Below are positions 31,707 through 44,397 of a stretch of 64,000 nucleotides of DNA, in pieces (positions within the stretch are counted from its first letter, which is position 1; the number at the start of each line of letters is the position of its first letter). The notes below the pieces were generated by a model, which searched no databases, was not told the origin of the DNA, and saw only the letters and a program-made list of their open reading frames with translations. Origin of the DNA: Rhea pennata (lineage: Eukaryota; Chordata; Aves; Rheiformes; Rheidae); the NCBI RefSeq assembly GCF_028389875.1, contig NC_084678.1, positions 17,514,899 to 17,578,898 on the forward strand, read 5' to 3'. Both the position numbers and the translations under genes were made by a program.

Positions 31707-34700
31707 TCAGGGCTGGCAGAGCTGCTTGAGGACGTGGACGATGTGGTTGGAGGCGCCGGGGGCGCAGGGCTGCGAGGCCTCGCGCAGCAGCTGCGGCCCC
31801 AGGCGCTGCGCGTGATGGAAGAGCTCCCGCGCGAACACCGGCTCCACCTGCGGAGGCACGGAGCCGCCGGGAGCACCGGCACCGGCGCCGGCGCCAGCGC
31901 GCGCCCCGGCCCCCGGCTCAGGCACCCGGAGGAGCCCTGCCCGCCCCCGGCACCTACTCACGTGGGCCATGATGAGCTTCTGGAAGCGGTGGCCGGTGCT
32001 GGTGGGGTACTCCTCGCCGAAGCACAGGTTGATCTGGTACTGCGGCGAGGGCTGCCCGTGGCTCAGGTACTCCCGCAGCTCTGCAAGACACCGTCAGCGG
32101 GGCCGGAGAACCCCCCCCCCCCCCCCGGCAGCGCGGCCCCCGCGGCGGCAGCACTTACGCTGCAGGAACTGCTGCGTGTCCAGCAGCTTGTAGGTCTTCT
32201 CGCGCTCCAGCTTGTTGGGCCAGTCGCTGTGCGGGGCCAGCGGCCCGTTCCAGTACACCCGGCCCTGGCACTGGCGCTTCATGAAGACGCCCTCGGGGGC
32301 GACCCAGAGGAGCACGCCGCGGTCCAGGTGCGGCAGCAGCCGCTCCAGCACGTCGGTCATGCCGGCCACCCGGCTGCTGCCGCTCAGCGCCCGCGGCGGG
32401 GGGAACTGGATCTGCTCCATGCACGAGGGGCCGTAGAGCCGCTCGCTGTCGGCCGGCACCGCGCGGGAGGTGATGCGGCAGCCTTCGGCCGTGCGTGTCG
32501 TCAGCTCCTTCACCAGCACGTCGCAGTAGTAGAGGCGGACGTGGAGCCAGCAGTCTGCGCGAGCGGGGTGTCAGCGCCGGGACGCCCGGCGAAGGAGACG
32601 CCGCGGCTCCCGGAGGAGGCTGGGAGCCCGCCGCGGCACCACGTGCCCAACCCTGGCTTCCCTTATAAGAGCCCAAATTTGCTAAACCCCCCCATTTCCT
32701 TCAGCAGAGAGAGCAGAGGGGGAAGCAGGAGGAAAGCCCGGTCCCGGCTCCGCACCTGAGGAAGCCCCATCCCGGGGGGTTTCTCGCCGGGCTCGCGGGG
32801 AAGGGACGTCCCGCGCGGGGCCGTGCCGGGCGCCACGGCCTCGGCGCCTACCTGAGTGGTTGAAGTCCTCGGCGGGGAGGTAGGACGGGGGGCCCGGGAG
32901 GAGGCGGCCGGGGGCCGGGTTCCAGCCGTAGAAGAGGCCCCGCACGTGGTATCCTGGGGCAGGGCAGGCGGCGGCATGGCACAGGGGCCCAGCGGCGGCG
33001 CGCCTCCTCGGGGGCTCGCCCGGCGTCCCGCAGCGCTTCCTGCGGCTGCTGCTCCCGACCCCGAGCGCCGCCGCCGTCACCCTCCCTCGCCCCCAGCCCC
33101 GTCCGGCTGCTTCCCTTCCCGGGCGCAGGACGAGGGCCCGGAGCGGGAGCCGCCGGCTGGGGCGAAGCCGCCCGGAGCCGCCGGCACGGGAAGCGACCGG
33201 CCGAGGGAGGAGGAGGAGGAGGCGCTTCCTTACCCCGCTCCGCCGGGTGCGCAGAGGCCGGGGGCAGCGGCAGCGCCGGCTCCATCGCGCCCGGCCGGCT
33301 CTCCTCTTCCAGGTTCACCGCGGCGCTGCCCTGGGGAGGAGAGCGGCGCTGCTGAGGCGGGCCGTGCCGGCAGCCAGGGCCGGAGCCGGGAACCAGGGGC
33401 CCTGAGCTGGCTCCTGCCTCTGCCGCGGACCCCCCCGCGCTGGCACATCCCTTGCCCGCCTCCGGCAGCGGCACTCGGGAGCGAGCCGGCTGCCGGGCAG
33501 GATGAGCGTGCTGCCATAAGACCCCTGGAGACGCCCCGGATGCTCCCAAATGGGCACAGCCTGGGACAAGCGTGGAGTGGACACAGCAGACTCCCAGCCG
33601 TGAGAAATGGATTTCCAGGGAAACCGATGGATGGAAACGTCCTGGGAGAAACCCCGCAGCCCACAGGGAAGCGCGGAGCAGTGGTGGAGCCGGGGCGCAA
33701 GCTGCCTGAGGCGGAGCGGACACGAGCGGGACGAGCAGGGACGGAGGGGACAGGCCGTGCGGGGACGCGGTGAAGGAGGAATCGACAAGGGCACGGGAGC
33801 GTGCGGGACGGGGGAACGGCCGACGGGCGAGGGGGGACTCGGGGCAGCCGGCTCCCACCTCCTCTGGCCTGCAGCTAACGCCCGCGGAGGACGGCACGGG
33901 GGTCGGGGGCTGGCTCACCCGCTGCTCCTTGCTGGCTGGCGACTCCGTGCTGCCATCCCTGTCTGCAAGAGCACGGGGACACCCGCTGATGCCCTGACGG
34001 AGAGCAGCCGCGCACCAGCAGCAGGCACGGCCAGGGAACGCGCCTGGCTCCCGGGCCAAGGACAGGGCTCCGCGCCCGCCCTCGGCCGGCATCCCGGGGA
34101 AAGCAAACACCGCTCCGACCCACGGCGCGCAGCCAGAGGAGCCGCCCCATGGCTGGATGCCCCCAGGTCGGATCATCTCTTCAAGAGGGAGCGTCGGAGG
34201 GGCTTTGCCCCGGTGGGGGACGGGGAGCTACAGGACGAGTGGGGCTGCACGAGGGCGACGTGACCCTCGGCCCAACCATGGCACTGGCAAGGTTTGCTCC
34301 GCACGCTGCCTCCCTCCCAACCCAGCTGCTCCCAGCACCGCTGCCTACAGAGCAGCCTGGCCCCAGACCCCAGCCGCAGAGGAAGAGGCCTGGGGAGGAA
34401 GGCCCGAGGTGATGACGCCTGTGGGACACGGGGCTCGTACAGGAAGGGCAAAGCCACCGGCCACAACTTTGAAGCAGCCCCGTCCCAGTGGAGGACCCAG
34501 GCACCTACCCGCGTCCCGGGCCCCGTCGGACACGATCTGATAGACCTTGTACGGCTCCGAGATGTCCAGCTGGCTCCGCTCAGGTACCTCCTGGAAGTCG
34601 GTGCTCTTGTTGAGGGCACAGCGGAGGCGCGTTTTCCAGGTGGACGGGTCTGCCTTGTCCGTGCCTTCGTGGTACTTCCCCTTGTAGATGGCCCAAGCCT

Positions 34701-35634
34701 GGGGGGCAGAGGGGGCCCTGCGGTCCGGCACTGCTGGGATGCTGCCGGGGTGCAGCTTCGGCCGGCCCGGGGAGGGGCAGGGGGCCCCAAGGGGCTGGGA
34801 GACCACTGGGGCTGAGCTGGGGGCAATGGGGAGCCCTGGGGGAGCGCACGGAGCCCTGGGGAGCGCACGGAGCCTCGAGGGTAGCACAAGGAGCCCCGAG
34901 GGTAGCACAAGGAGCCCTGGAGCAGTGCATGGAGCCCCGGGACAGTGCACGGAGCCCGGAGCAGTGCATGGAGCCCCGGGGGAGTGCACGGAGCCCCGGG
35001 GCAGTGCATGGAGCCCCGGGGGAGCGCACGGAGCCCCGGGGCAGTGCACGGAGCCCCAGGGGAGCGCACGGAGCCCCGGGGGAGCGCACGGAGCCCCGGG
35101 GCAGTGCACGGAGCCCCGGAGCAGTGCACGGAGCCCCAGGGGAGCGCACGGAGCCCCGGGGGAGCGCACGGAGCCCCGGGGCAGTGCACGGAGCCCCGGA
35201 GAAGTGCACGGAGCCCCAGGGGAGCGCACGGAGCCCCGGGGGAGCGCACGGAGCCCCGGGGGAGCGCATGGAGCCCCGGGGGAGCGCACGGAGCCCCGGG
35301 GCAGTGCACGGAGCCCCGGGGCAGTGCACGGAGCCCCGGGGGAGCGCACGGAGCCCCGGGGCAGTGCACGGAGCTCCGGGGCGGTGCACGGAGCCCCGGG
35401 GGAGCGCACGGAGCCCGGGGGGAGCCCGGGCCGCCCGGGCGGCGGCGCCGGGCCCGGTACCTTGAAGAGCGCCGCGTCCTCCTGCTGCCGGTAGTCCTGC
35501 TTGGCGGCGTGTTTCCAGGGGATGCGGAACAGGGTTTTCTCGCGGTTCTCCCAGCGCAGCCCCGGGTACCGGCCGCTGTCGATCTGGGCGATGAGCCACT
35601 CCTTGAGCCGCATGTGCGCCCCCGGCGCCGCCAT
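31707..35634 (-). CDS. IRF10: Interferon regulatory factor 10
   Basis: Eight coding exons on the minus strand: 35634-35461, 34698-34509, 33962-33919, 33330-33234, 32953-32852, 32554-32159, 32080-31962 and 31847-31707. All have AG/GT borders and join in frame to 420 residues. Residues 1-115 are an IRF DNA-binding domain with the five spaced tryptophans (KEW, LRW, IPW, KAW, TW) and recognition helix WKTRLRCALNKS. Exons 3-4 code a variable Ser/Pro/Glu-rich linker. Exons 5-7 (about residues 170-374) are an IRF-association domain with YHVRGLFYGWN and VYWNGPLAP. It belongs to the IRF4/IRF8/IRF9/IRF10 group. The position between FOXS1 and DUSP15, where human has no IRF gene, and the overall sequence point to IRF10, known from chicken and fish and reported missing in human and mouse. 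IRF10 is a nuclear factor linked to interferon and Rel signalling. Calling it IRF10 rather than another group member rests mainly on position and on the other members having different neighbours. The reading frame looks intact. Confidence 0.9.
34840..35430. repeat. 20-bp minisatellite in IRF10 intron 1
   Basis: About 29 tandem 20-bp units, GAGCCCCGGG followed by either GGAGCGCACG (type A) or GCAGTGCACG (type B). From about 35051 two consecutive four-unit blocks (A with CCAGG, A, B, B with CCGGA) repeat at 80 bp, which shows a higher-order structure. The array fills most of IRF10 intron 1. Because 20 is not a multiple of three, the open frames cycle through all three phases and yield the long spurious open frames read on both strands. 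Confidence 0.9.
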
Positions 35635-35686
35635 CGGCGCGGCCCCGCTGCGGCGCGGCGCGGCCCGCGGGACCGCGCGGCGGCGC

Positions 35687-35746
35687 CGAAAGCGAAAGCG
35701 CCGCCGCACTTTCACTTTCCCTTTGCCGCCCGCCGCTTTCGGTTCT
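35687..35746 (-). promoter_or_regulatory. Cluster of IRF/ISRE-type elements upstream of IRF10
   Basis: Two perfect GAAANNGAAA cores lie 54-85 bases upstream of the IRF10 ATG: one on the + strand at 35688-35697 and one on the minus strand at 35719-35710, the latter inside a longer GGGAAAGTGAAAGT context. A third, imperfect element (GAACCGAAAG on the minus strand) lies at about 35745-35736. Such elements bind IRF and STAT/IRF9 complexes in interferon-response promoters. The cluster stands out in a region otherwise almost purely G+C, so chance is unlikely. Confidence 0.65.
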
Positions 35747-35759
35747 GCGCCGCGCCGTG

Positions 35760-38700
35760 GCCCCGGGGCAGGGGGCGGGGGGCAGGGCACCCCCGCACCG
35801 AGGACGGCACATCCTGCACCGGGGACAGGGGACACAGCACCCTGCACCGGGGACAGAGCACCCTGAGACAGGGGACAGGGCACCGAGGACGAGGGGACGC
35901 AGCACCCAGACCCCGCGCCCGGGGGGGCGGCCGCTGCCTGCCGGGCCGCTCGGCGCTGTCCTGCGTCCCAGCGTGGCCGGGGCCGGTTCCCGGCCCGCCG
36001 GGACGTGGCCTGCGCACGCTGGGCGCGCGTGGCCGAACTCTCCCATCGGGGCGTCGGGGCCTTGGCAGCTGCCGTCCGCCCCCGGGACGCTGCTTCTAGC
36101 CAGCGTCTGCCAGGAGCTGTACGAAACAGCCCGGAGTTTCCAGGCTCCGGAGCGACTGGGGCATCGTTTCGCTTGCTGGGTCTCAGCTCCGCTTCAGGCC
36201 TCGTGTTTGCCCCCGCGGTGCCCAACAGGCCCAAGAGCTGAGTCGAACAGGGAGCTGGTGGGAAGGGCAGAGATGAGCTGTGCGGGGAGCTGGGCGCCAG
36301 CTCCGGAGCAGCCTGACTCATCCCGGCCCTCCTCGCAGCCGGGCCTGGACCTCCCGGAGGCAGGTCGGTGCCCACAGAGGACACGCGCCTTCGGCTGCCC
36401 CTGGGCTGCTGTCTGCCACATCTCCCGGCTCGCTGCCCATGCGTCGCTCCGCCGGGGCGGTCAGCGACGTGGCTGCAGGTGAGACAGGGCTCAGCACCGC
36501 TCGGGGCCCCCGCAGCCCGGCCCGTGCCCAGCCTGGAGGCCCGGCGCGTGGTCCCAAACCGCCTGTTTGCTCCCGAGCACCCTCCCGTGCTGCCGTTGCC
36601 GCCCGGAGGGTTCGTCCTGCGCGGGCGCCGCCTGCTTCCAGGCAGGAGCTGGCCCGGCCCGGCCTTCCGGCCATGGGAAGAGGGTTTTCACCCGCAGGTG
36701 AGGAGGGTGCTGCGGGCTGGGCTCATGCTCAGCCAGTCGCACCTTGCCGAGGAGCTTCGCCAAGGGCCGTGCATGCAGCACCGTGGCACGGGGCCCCTTC
36801 CGAGCCCTGCTCCGGGAGCCAGCACCCATGGCAGCCAGGGAGGGGGTGTCCGCAGCTGAGCAGGGTTTGCGCCGGCCACAGCTCCCTGGGCCGCCCCGGT
36901 GAGAGCCGGTGCTGGGCTGGGGCTGGGGCTGGGGCCGGTGGCGCCAGAGCTGGGTGACAACGAGGCCGGCGGCGGCGGCGCAGGGAAAGCTGCTGCTCTC
37001 CCCTCCGCCTGCCTGCCCGTTTCCTTTTCCGTTCTGACTAAGCGAAAGTAGCTGCTCGGCCGGGGGGAGAGATGAGGCTCCCTGGACTCTGCAGGCGGCT
37101 CTCGGGGGGAAATCCTCGAAATGAGTGAGCACAGAGGCTGGGCCAGGCGGCAGCCTGCCTCCCGGCCCCGCGCCGGCCCAGTGCCGCGGGCACGCCGGGC
37201 GGCCGCGGGGCCTCGCGCCGGGCACAGCCGTTCAGTCCCAGCACCGAACCCTCCTTGCACGACCATGTCTGGCTGGCCTGGAGCAGGGGCTGGGGCAGGG
37301 GCACGTGCTCTGGGGCAGGGGCTCAGCTGATGCCGTGATCACTGCAGCTCGGCTCCGGGAGCGGCTGGGGCAGTGCCAGCGTTGCTTGGAGGCCCACGAG
37401 CTGCAGGGTTGTGTTTCAGGAAAATACAGAAAAATGGAAAAAAAAAAGACGTTTCAGCAGGAAGAGCCCTTGCTGGCCGCTGGGGCGCGTGCCCCTCATG
37501 CCACTGGCACTGGCGCTGCTCCGGCACGGGTTTCGTAGCTGCAGAGTGGGAGCCGGGCGGCGCAGGAAGCCGTGCCGGCTGAGCAGGGGATTTCCACCCG
37601 GCCCGGCTCTGACGCAGAGGCTGAAACGCAGCGCTGCCCCGGGCCTGGCCCAGCGTCCGCCCCGGCCCCTTCGCTAGGTCACGCAGCTGCCGCATCCCGG
37701 GGAAAGGGCCCGGCTCTGACCGCGGGAGGAGTCGGCTCTCCCCCCGGGGCGTTGCACAGCCCGGCCCCATCGCTCGCGGGGATCCACTGCGGCTCCGGGA
37801 GGTGCCGCAGCCCGTCGGCCCGTTTGAGCCTTTTTCAGCTGGGATTTGTTCCCTTCTCACAGCTGAGCCGGTGACGCCAGCACCAAGGGGATCCGATTAC
37901 CCCAGCATCAGCAGAGATGCTCCGGAGCCCGTTTCCCACTGCGCTGCTCCCTGCACAGGGAAGGTGAAGCTGTTTAACCCTTACGCTTTCATGCTTTTTT
38001 GCACTTTGAAAGCAGTCAAACATTAACTCAGAGCTAATCCTGTCCCTACCTGTTTTTTTTTTCAGATCGTATAAACCAGAGCTGCCAAAGCAAATATGTT
38101 TTGCTGAGTGCCAGAACCGGGCCCCGGAGGCCTGGGAGCGCTCCGGCCCGGAGCGCCGCAGGGAGCCCGCCAGCACCAGCCCCTGCCCACCGCGGGCACG
38201 TGGGGGCCCGGGACAGCGTGTCCATACAGCTGCTTCGGCCACAGCCAGCACGGGGATGGGGAGCAATTACTAGTTATCGGTGGGGATGTCCTGGCCTCTG
38301 CGGCCTCCTGAAGGCACCCAGGGCAGAGACAGTCCCTGCTGCACGGGCGCCGGGAAGCCGCGATGCTCCGAGCCGAGTGCCCGGCACTGAGCCAAAGGCA
38401 GAGCTGAAAGCTGCCCTGGCGGTTCCTGTACCCGTGGCCCTGCCGGCTCCTGGGGGCTACTCATTTGCTCGGGGAGGAGGAACCAGCGGCAGACGCGGGC
38501 CGGATCCTGGGAGCTGCTCCGGCTCCCGGCACGGCGGAGGCCGGGGGCGCAGCGGGGGCCGGGGGCGCAGCTGGGCAGCGCCAGCGTCTCCCCCGCGTGC
38601 AGTGGCCGGGGCGAGGGGGCTGGGGTTTTTGAAGCCCGGCTCCGGGCGCCTCCCTGCAGCTTGCCGCAGCGCGGAGCCTGTGTTCCTGGGCCTGGTGCTC

Positions 38701-39300
38701 TCGGCAGGCTCCGGTTCAAGCTCTCTCGGATGGGATGAGCGAGGAGGCTGCAGCTGAGCTCAGGATCAGCGTGAGCAACCATCTGCTCCTGCAGACCCCC
38801 TCGGGGCAGAGCCTTGTTGCCAGTGAGAGCCCACCTGCGGCAGCGGCGCTTCTGGCCCCGTCCCTGCCGCGAGCGAGGGCTGCAGCCAGCAGCCAGCGTC
38901 CTTGGACTGCCCCAGCAGCTCCCCTCGGGGCAGCACGGGTGATGCCCCAGCGGCACGGCCAGGCCGGCTGCTCGTGGGGCTCTGTCCCGGGAATCCCACC
39001 GTGGATGTGGAGCATGAGTGATGCGCAGCGGGGCTGCTGGGGTGCCGGCTGGGCAGGGAAGGGAAGGGAAGGGCACCCCTTGCCTCCCCACAACCCTCCC
39101 GCGAGACGGCAGCCTGTGTCCCCCCGATCCCGCCCCCGGCGTGCCAGCAGCTGCTCTGCACCTCCCCTGCTGCGTGCTGGGGCCGTGGCAGCTCCCTGCA
39201 GCCTCCAGGCTCGCCCCGCACCGGGACCCTCCCTGCTGCAGCGTCCCCCTCGGCGACCCGGCTGTCGCAGGCAAGTCAGGCTGCACCTCGCGCTGCAGAG
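35760..39300. other. IRF10-DUSP15 intergenic region, no gene recognised
   Basis: GC-rich sequence of about 3.5 kb between the IRF10 promoter and the DUSP15 3' end. Small GGGCTG-type runs (36911-36940) and G-rich patches (38525-38580) are present. The many open frames on both strands have no recognisable domain and no exon structure. No RNA gene or transposon was recognised. Confidence 0.5.
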
Positions 39301-39388
39301 AGATGTTTATTAATGAACGGGGACCTAGCACGTCTTCAAGCAAAATGGCTTAAGGCTCTGCTTTAGTGAGATCTGGCCAGGTTAGACA

Positions 39389-39394
39389 TTTATT
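39389..39394 (-). terminator. Candidate DUSP15 poly(A) signal AATAAA (minus strand)
   Basis: TTTATT on + reads AATAAA on the minus strand, about 670 bases past the DUSP15 stop. A second copy lies at 39306-39311. Either or both could end the DUSP15 transcript; no other minus-strand gene between here and IRF10 needs one. Confidence 0.5.
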
Positions 39395-40065
39395 TCCTGC
39401 CTTTTAAAGATGGTGCCCTGGGTCAGTGGGAATGGGCTGCAACCAGCTCCTAAAGCTGCTGGGCTTGCTTGGGGCGTGTGCTTGGCTGGCTCAGACTGGA
39501 CCTTCGTGTGGTGGGAACCAGCACGCTGCAGTTAACAGTAATGTGTCTGTGTGTCCCTGCTCTGTGGTCACCTCAGCTCTGGAAACCTACTGCTGGTGGA
39601 GAAATTGTACTGTCTAAGGAGAGAGCGAGACCAGTACCTTCAGCCTGTGCAGAAGGTACTGATGTGCTAGCAGCTACTTCAGCAGCCATCTGGGTGCTGA
39701 TACCATGGCAGGAAAAGCCCCATCTGTTGCACTGCCCAGAGCCCGCAGTAATCCAGCACTGTCCTCTGCCCTTTCACCAGTCCCTTGAATATGCCAGCAC
39801 TAGCTGATTAAGCCCACAGCAGTCTACAGAGCTCAGCAGCACAAACAAATCCCTCCCACGACAGATGAAAGCCAGAGCAGAAAATGACGTGCTCAAACCC
39901 AGAGAGAAGGAAGAAGTGGGCTGAGGATTCGAGTTCCCGGCTCGCGGGTTTGCTGTGGCTCTCCTGGATGGCGCAGCCCCTCCTGATCAGTAGCGTTGCT
40001 GCTCCTTAGTCTCTACCAGGCTGTTAGGTGATTCTGGCTACTCTCTCTTCTGCCCTTGGCCGGGA

Positions 40066-43000
40066 TCACTTCAGACAAGCAGGGATGCAGGAGAACATCC
40101 TCTTCACCCGCAGCAGAAAAGGAGCTGTGCTCTTTACATCTCTGGCTCTGGGTATCAGTCCCTGCAGAGCTCCCTCTGTTCTGGATGGTCCTCCTCTTTC
40201 TGCGGGCAGCAGTGCCTTTATTTCTTCTTCATCATTGAAAGGGATTGCCCCATACCTCTGCTTCAGATGCTTACGGACCTGGGAAAGAAGGGAGGAGCAA
40301 ACTGATGTGCCTGTCAAAGTGTAAGTCCAAGCCTGAATCTGGGATGCACAAGCATTTATTCTCCTCTCTAAAAGGACTCTCCCAGCCTCCCCCCAACTGT
40401 GGTGATAATGACCACATCTCCAGATAGGGAGCCTGAAACTCCACTCAGTCAGTGCTGGACCCTGACTTGCACAAGCTGAGGAAGCCTGGCTCAGCAAATG
40501 CAAGGAGCCACCTTGTGCCCCGCTAGCAATATGTCCAGGAGAGCTGGTGCTGGGCGTCTAGGCAAGACTCCACTCACGGAGTGGGCAGCAGCACAAACAA
40601 GAGGAGCTGAGAGCAACCTGGTCATCCTTGGGCTCTGCCTTTGCTCCAAGAGGTCTGCGAGCAGGCACCGGCCACTGAGGAAGGGTAAGAGGGCTGCAGG
40701 TCCCCCTCGCGTGCCCACCTTCTGGGCTGCACCGCGGCCAAACTCATCCAGCTGCTGTCTGAAGCCAGGGTTGGGGTTGGCAATGGGTCGAACCGTTTTG
40801 ACGGCCTCGAGCACCTCCTGGCAGCTCAGCTCTGTAACAGCCATAATGTAGGCGACCACGATAGTAGTGCTCCGGGAGATCCCTGCAAGACTGGCAAGCG
40901 GAAGAGAGCAAAGCCATTGCCTGTGGTGCACCCTCTGTGCTCTGACCCGCCTCCTACACTCGCCCCTTCCTCCACCACTTCTGCTCCAGCTATTTCAGTT
41001 CCTCTTCTCAGAGAACTTGCTCTCTGGGAGGCCAAAGCCCTTCCAAGGTTCTCTTGATCAGTGCCTATAAATACATCCTTCTCCCCAGGGGAAGTGAAAG
41101 CATCGGCCACTGGCTGGATCCCTGCCCCTAAACTGTTCCCTTCCCACTCGCTTGGCTGAAGCAAAAAGCTGCCCTGTCTCCACGGCAAATGGTTCTCTGG
41201 CCCAAAAAGGAATTCTTAAATCCTGCTCAGTTTGAGGCATGAGCCATGGTCGATCCCCACTGTGGGTCCTGAGTGGACTGATTTACGAGGGGACCCTCTG
41301 GGGCATGCGCACTTCGACCAGGGACCTGCAGCCAGAGCAGGGGGGTTCTGCAGGCTCCACCTTTTCTTCGGGCCCTGTTGTGCTGCCCTAGGGAATATGC
41401 AGCATTGGGCCCAGGAAAGGAGTTTTACCAGTGCACAAGGCAGTTCCCTCCACGCAGGCGACACTGGTGGATAAAACTGATGCATTCTTTGAAGTGCTTC
41501 TTGCTGTCAGGAAAAATAAAACAGAGTAAGGACTGTAGCTTGTGGAACAGGGCTTTTACAATGGGCCATTGGCTGGTGGAGCTCTGAGCACCTGAGGACA
41601 AAGCATTAAACTGCCCGCTCCACAACGTCGCCGTGCTGCCACGACCAGCTGCGGAGACTTGAGCAGCTCAGTGCTCCTGCTTCCCGAAGGAAGGCCAATG
41701 GCACAGCGTGCTCTGCCGAGGACCAGAGGAGAGAAGCCAAGCAGCTACGGTGAGGGTGGCAAGGGCTGCATGGCTTCCCTGCGAATCTCGCTTAGCTTGC
41801 ACCGGGGTGGAAGGAGCTGTATGGCCCAGCGAGGGCTCTGCTGCCCACCCTGACAGGGCAGAGCAGCCTGGAGCTGCACACAAAGCAGTCCTGAGCTGAC
41901 TTGTGCTCCCAGTTCCAGACTGGGGGAGTCCTTCGCAGGGGCCAGTGGTGACCAGGGCACACAGGGAGGGGTTGGTTGCTCCCGTGACTGCCTGCATCAG
42001 TGCTCTTGGCTGGCTCCGTCTCTTCTGCCTGCTCTGCTCCTTGCCCTTGGGGCAGCCCCCAGGGTCTCTCAGGTGGGATGCTCCCTCCTGCTTTGGGTCA
42101 GTGCTGCGGAGGGGCTGCCTGCGGGCCACTGAGGAGCTGGATGCAGCGTCTCAAGGTCCTGGGAGCACTGCGAGGCTTCTCTGCCCATCACCCTGCAAAG
42201 GCCTGCCCCGTGTCCCAAAGCCGTGCAGGGCGCGTGCCAGCCACAGCGGGGTACTCACATGTTGGCCTCAGGTGTGTCTGGCAGAGGGATACGGAGGTAG
42301 GTGATTTCCTGAAAGCACAAAAGGAACACGACAAGCTTGGGGTTTGGGAGCCGCGGTCTGGCCATCCTGGTCCCACGGGCCACACACAGCTGGCGAGGCA
42401 GCGCTCTCGCTCACGCTCCCTCCCGGCCCCCGGCGCTCCCTCTGGGACCTCGTTCTCACAAATACGACTGCTCTGCACTGAGCAGGCTGGCGGGGTCCAA
42501 GGAGACGTCTGCTGTCTCCTTGGCGCATACATCAAGGAGGGCAATAGGTGAACAGATAGCTCGTGTGAGGGGGTGGAAAAACAAGACCAAGCTGGGGCTC
42601 TGGAAATTGTTCCTAGCCAGGATTCAAGGCCAGGTTATATTTACAAGGCCAGTTTCCCAGAGCAGAGGGGCTGCCTAGACTGCTAATGGGGGAGCGGGGA
42701 GAGGTGGGCACGCTGTGGGGATGCTGGCGAAGGGAGATGTTGCAGAGTGGAAATCTGCACAGTAACGTCAGGGGCAGGGGACCCTACCTGCAGCAAGGGC
42801 TGCGGAGATTCATGGATTGAAACAATATGGGTGATCTTGTTCCGGCTGAGCTGCTCCAGGTCTTTGGCATCTAAAGAAGGACGCAACTAGATTTTAGCAC
42901 ATACTTATTTCTTACCCTTCTCTTCCCACCAGTACATCTGCTGCTCTCCTGCAGACAAACAAGCATGCAGAGCTTTGCTCCAGGGGAACAGCTGCATTCT

Positions 43001-44366
43001 GCGCCACCCCGTGTGCATCTACGCACTTGGTGGTGGAGCAGACACAGGCAGATACACAAACGCATCCTGGAAATCTGGGAACGCCAACCCACATGATACC
43101 AAAACAGAGACCTACTCCCTCCAAAGGCACTTGACCTTGCTGCTTGTGCTCAAGATGAAAATTCACATCTGCATAGAAAAACACGCTCATTTGAAGCAGA
43201 CATGTTTGCACTTGCTTCTTCTTGTTCCGTAGCTTACAAAGGAAATAATACGCTCTCCACCTGCACCTCTCCCGTGCAAATGTAATAAATAGTAATGTGA
43301 ATAATTGCAGCCTAAATGATTTGCTTCATCTCACGAATCACAGGAGCAGAGCTGCAGTGTTTCACATCAACTCTGAATTTGGTTTAATGTTTGTGTTCCT
43401 TTTTAATATCTGGGGGTACCTGCAGAAAACAACTACACTGCGATTTGCTGCACTTCTTTGCATTATCCTCTCTGAAATTGCGTGTATGGAAATCAATTAT
43501 CACAACTTTCTGGAGAAACAACCTACTTTTCGCTAATGCTTCAGCATCCTCTGGTTGTGATTCTGGTCACTGGTCTAGCACAAAAGTTATTATGCTGGGA
43601 GGGGAGTGTGTTCATTTTGCTGGCTAAGCAGCTTTGCAGCAGTTTTCCTTTTATGACATTACCAGCTGATATTGCACAAACTGCGAGAGATGAGTGCTAA
43701 TATTTTCTCATCTCATAGCTTTGGGTGTCTAAACTTCCAAGTGTATAAAACCTTGGCTTGTGAATCTAAACCACAATGTGCTAATGGCATGATATGAATA
43801 TTTAATAAAAGTGAGTTTCAAGAGCCACACTTCACATTAGAGTTCACGTATGTGTTTGTCTGTGCAGAGGAGAGAGGAGGCGGCAAGGGGAATCAAAATC
43901 CACCCCTTCGTCCATGGACCTGTACATCACCCGTCACCTTTCCACCCATGTTTGACAGGCAGAATGACGGTAATTAGAGTGACATGGTTGTAAAGGCTTA
44001 CTACAGCTGGGAAGTGCTTTCAGCTGAAGCACATGTCTCTGTGAACTGTCAGAGCTTAATATAGCAGGCCTTAAATCTCTGTCATCACCCTGCTTTTCTT
44101 GGTAGACCAATGCTTTCATGGCATTAATCCAAGACCAAATGCACTCGGTTACTTGCAATAACCTTCATGACTAACCTGGGGTCCCTGTGTCCACACTGCC
44201 CCTCGTGGAAAGTGCTTCCAACAACAGGAGCAGCTCCCCCAACCCCAACTCAGGAAGAACCCCCTTGGGTGCTAAGGAGCAAGGAGGGTGTTCTGGCCAG
44301 GGCTCTCACCAGCTATGGCTATCGACACTATTTTCAATTATATCTTTTTAGCAGTTGATGTCAGTG

Positions 44367-44397
<31 letters not shown>

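Noticed and set aside
30251-31882. Minus strand frames of 300-540 codons across the 18-bp array
   Set aside because: Repeat-encoded hexapeptides such as CRDPVQ; several frames are open at once, and they overlap the last IRF10 exon in another frame.
34173-36384. Minus strand frames of up to about 680 codons around IRF10 exons 1-2
   Set aside because: They read through intron 1 and its 20-bp minisatellite. Only the parts at the true exons resemble an IRF, and splice sites border those parts exactly.
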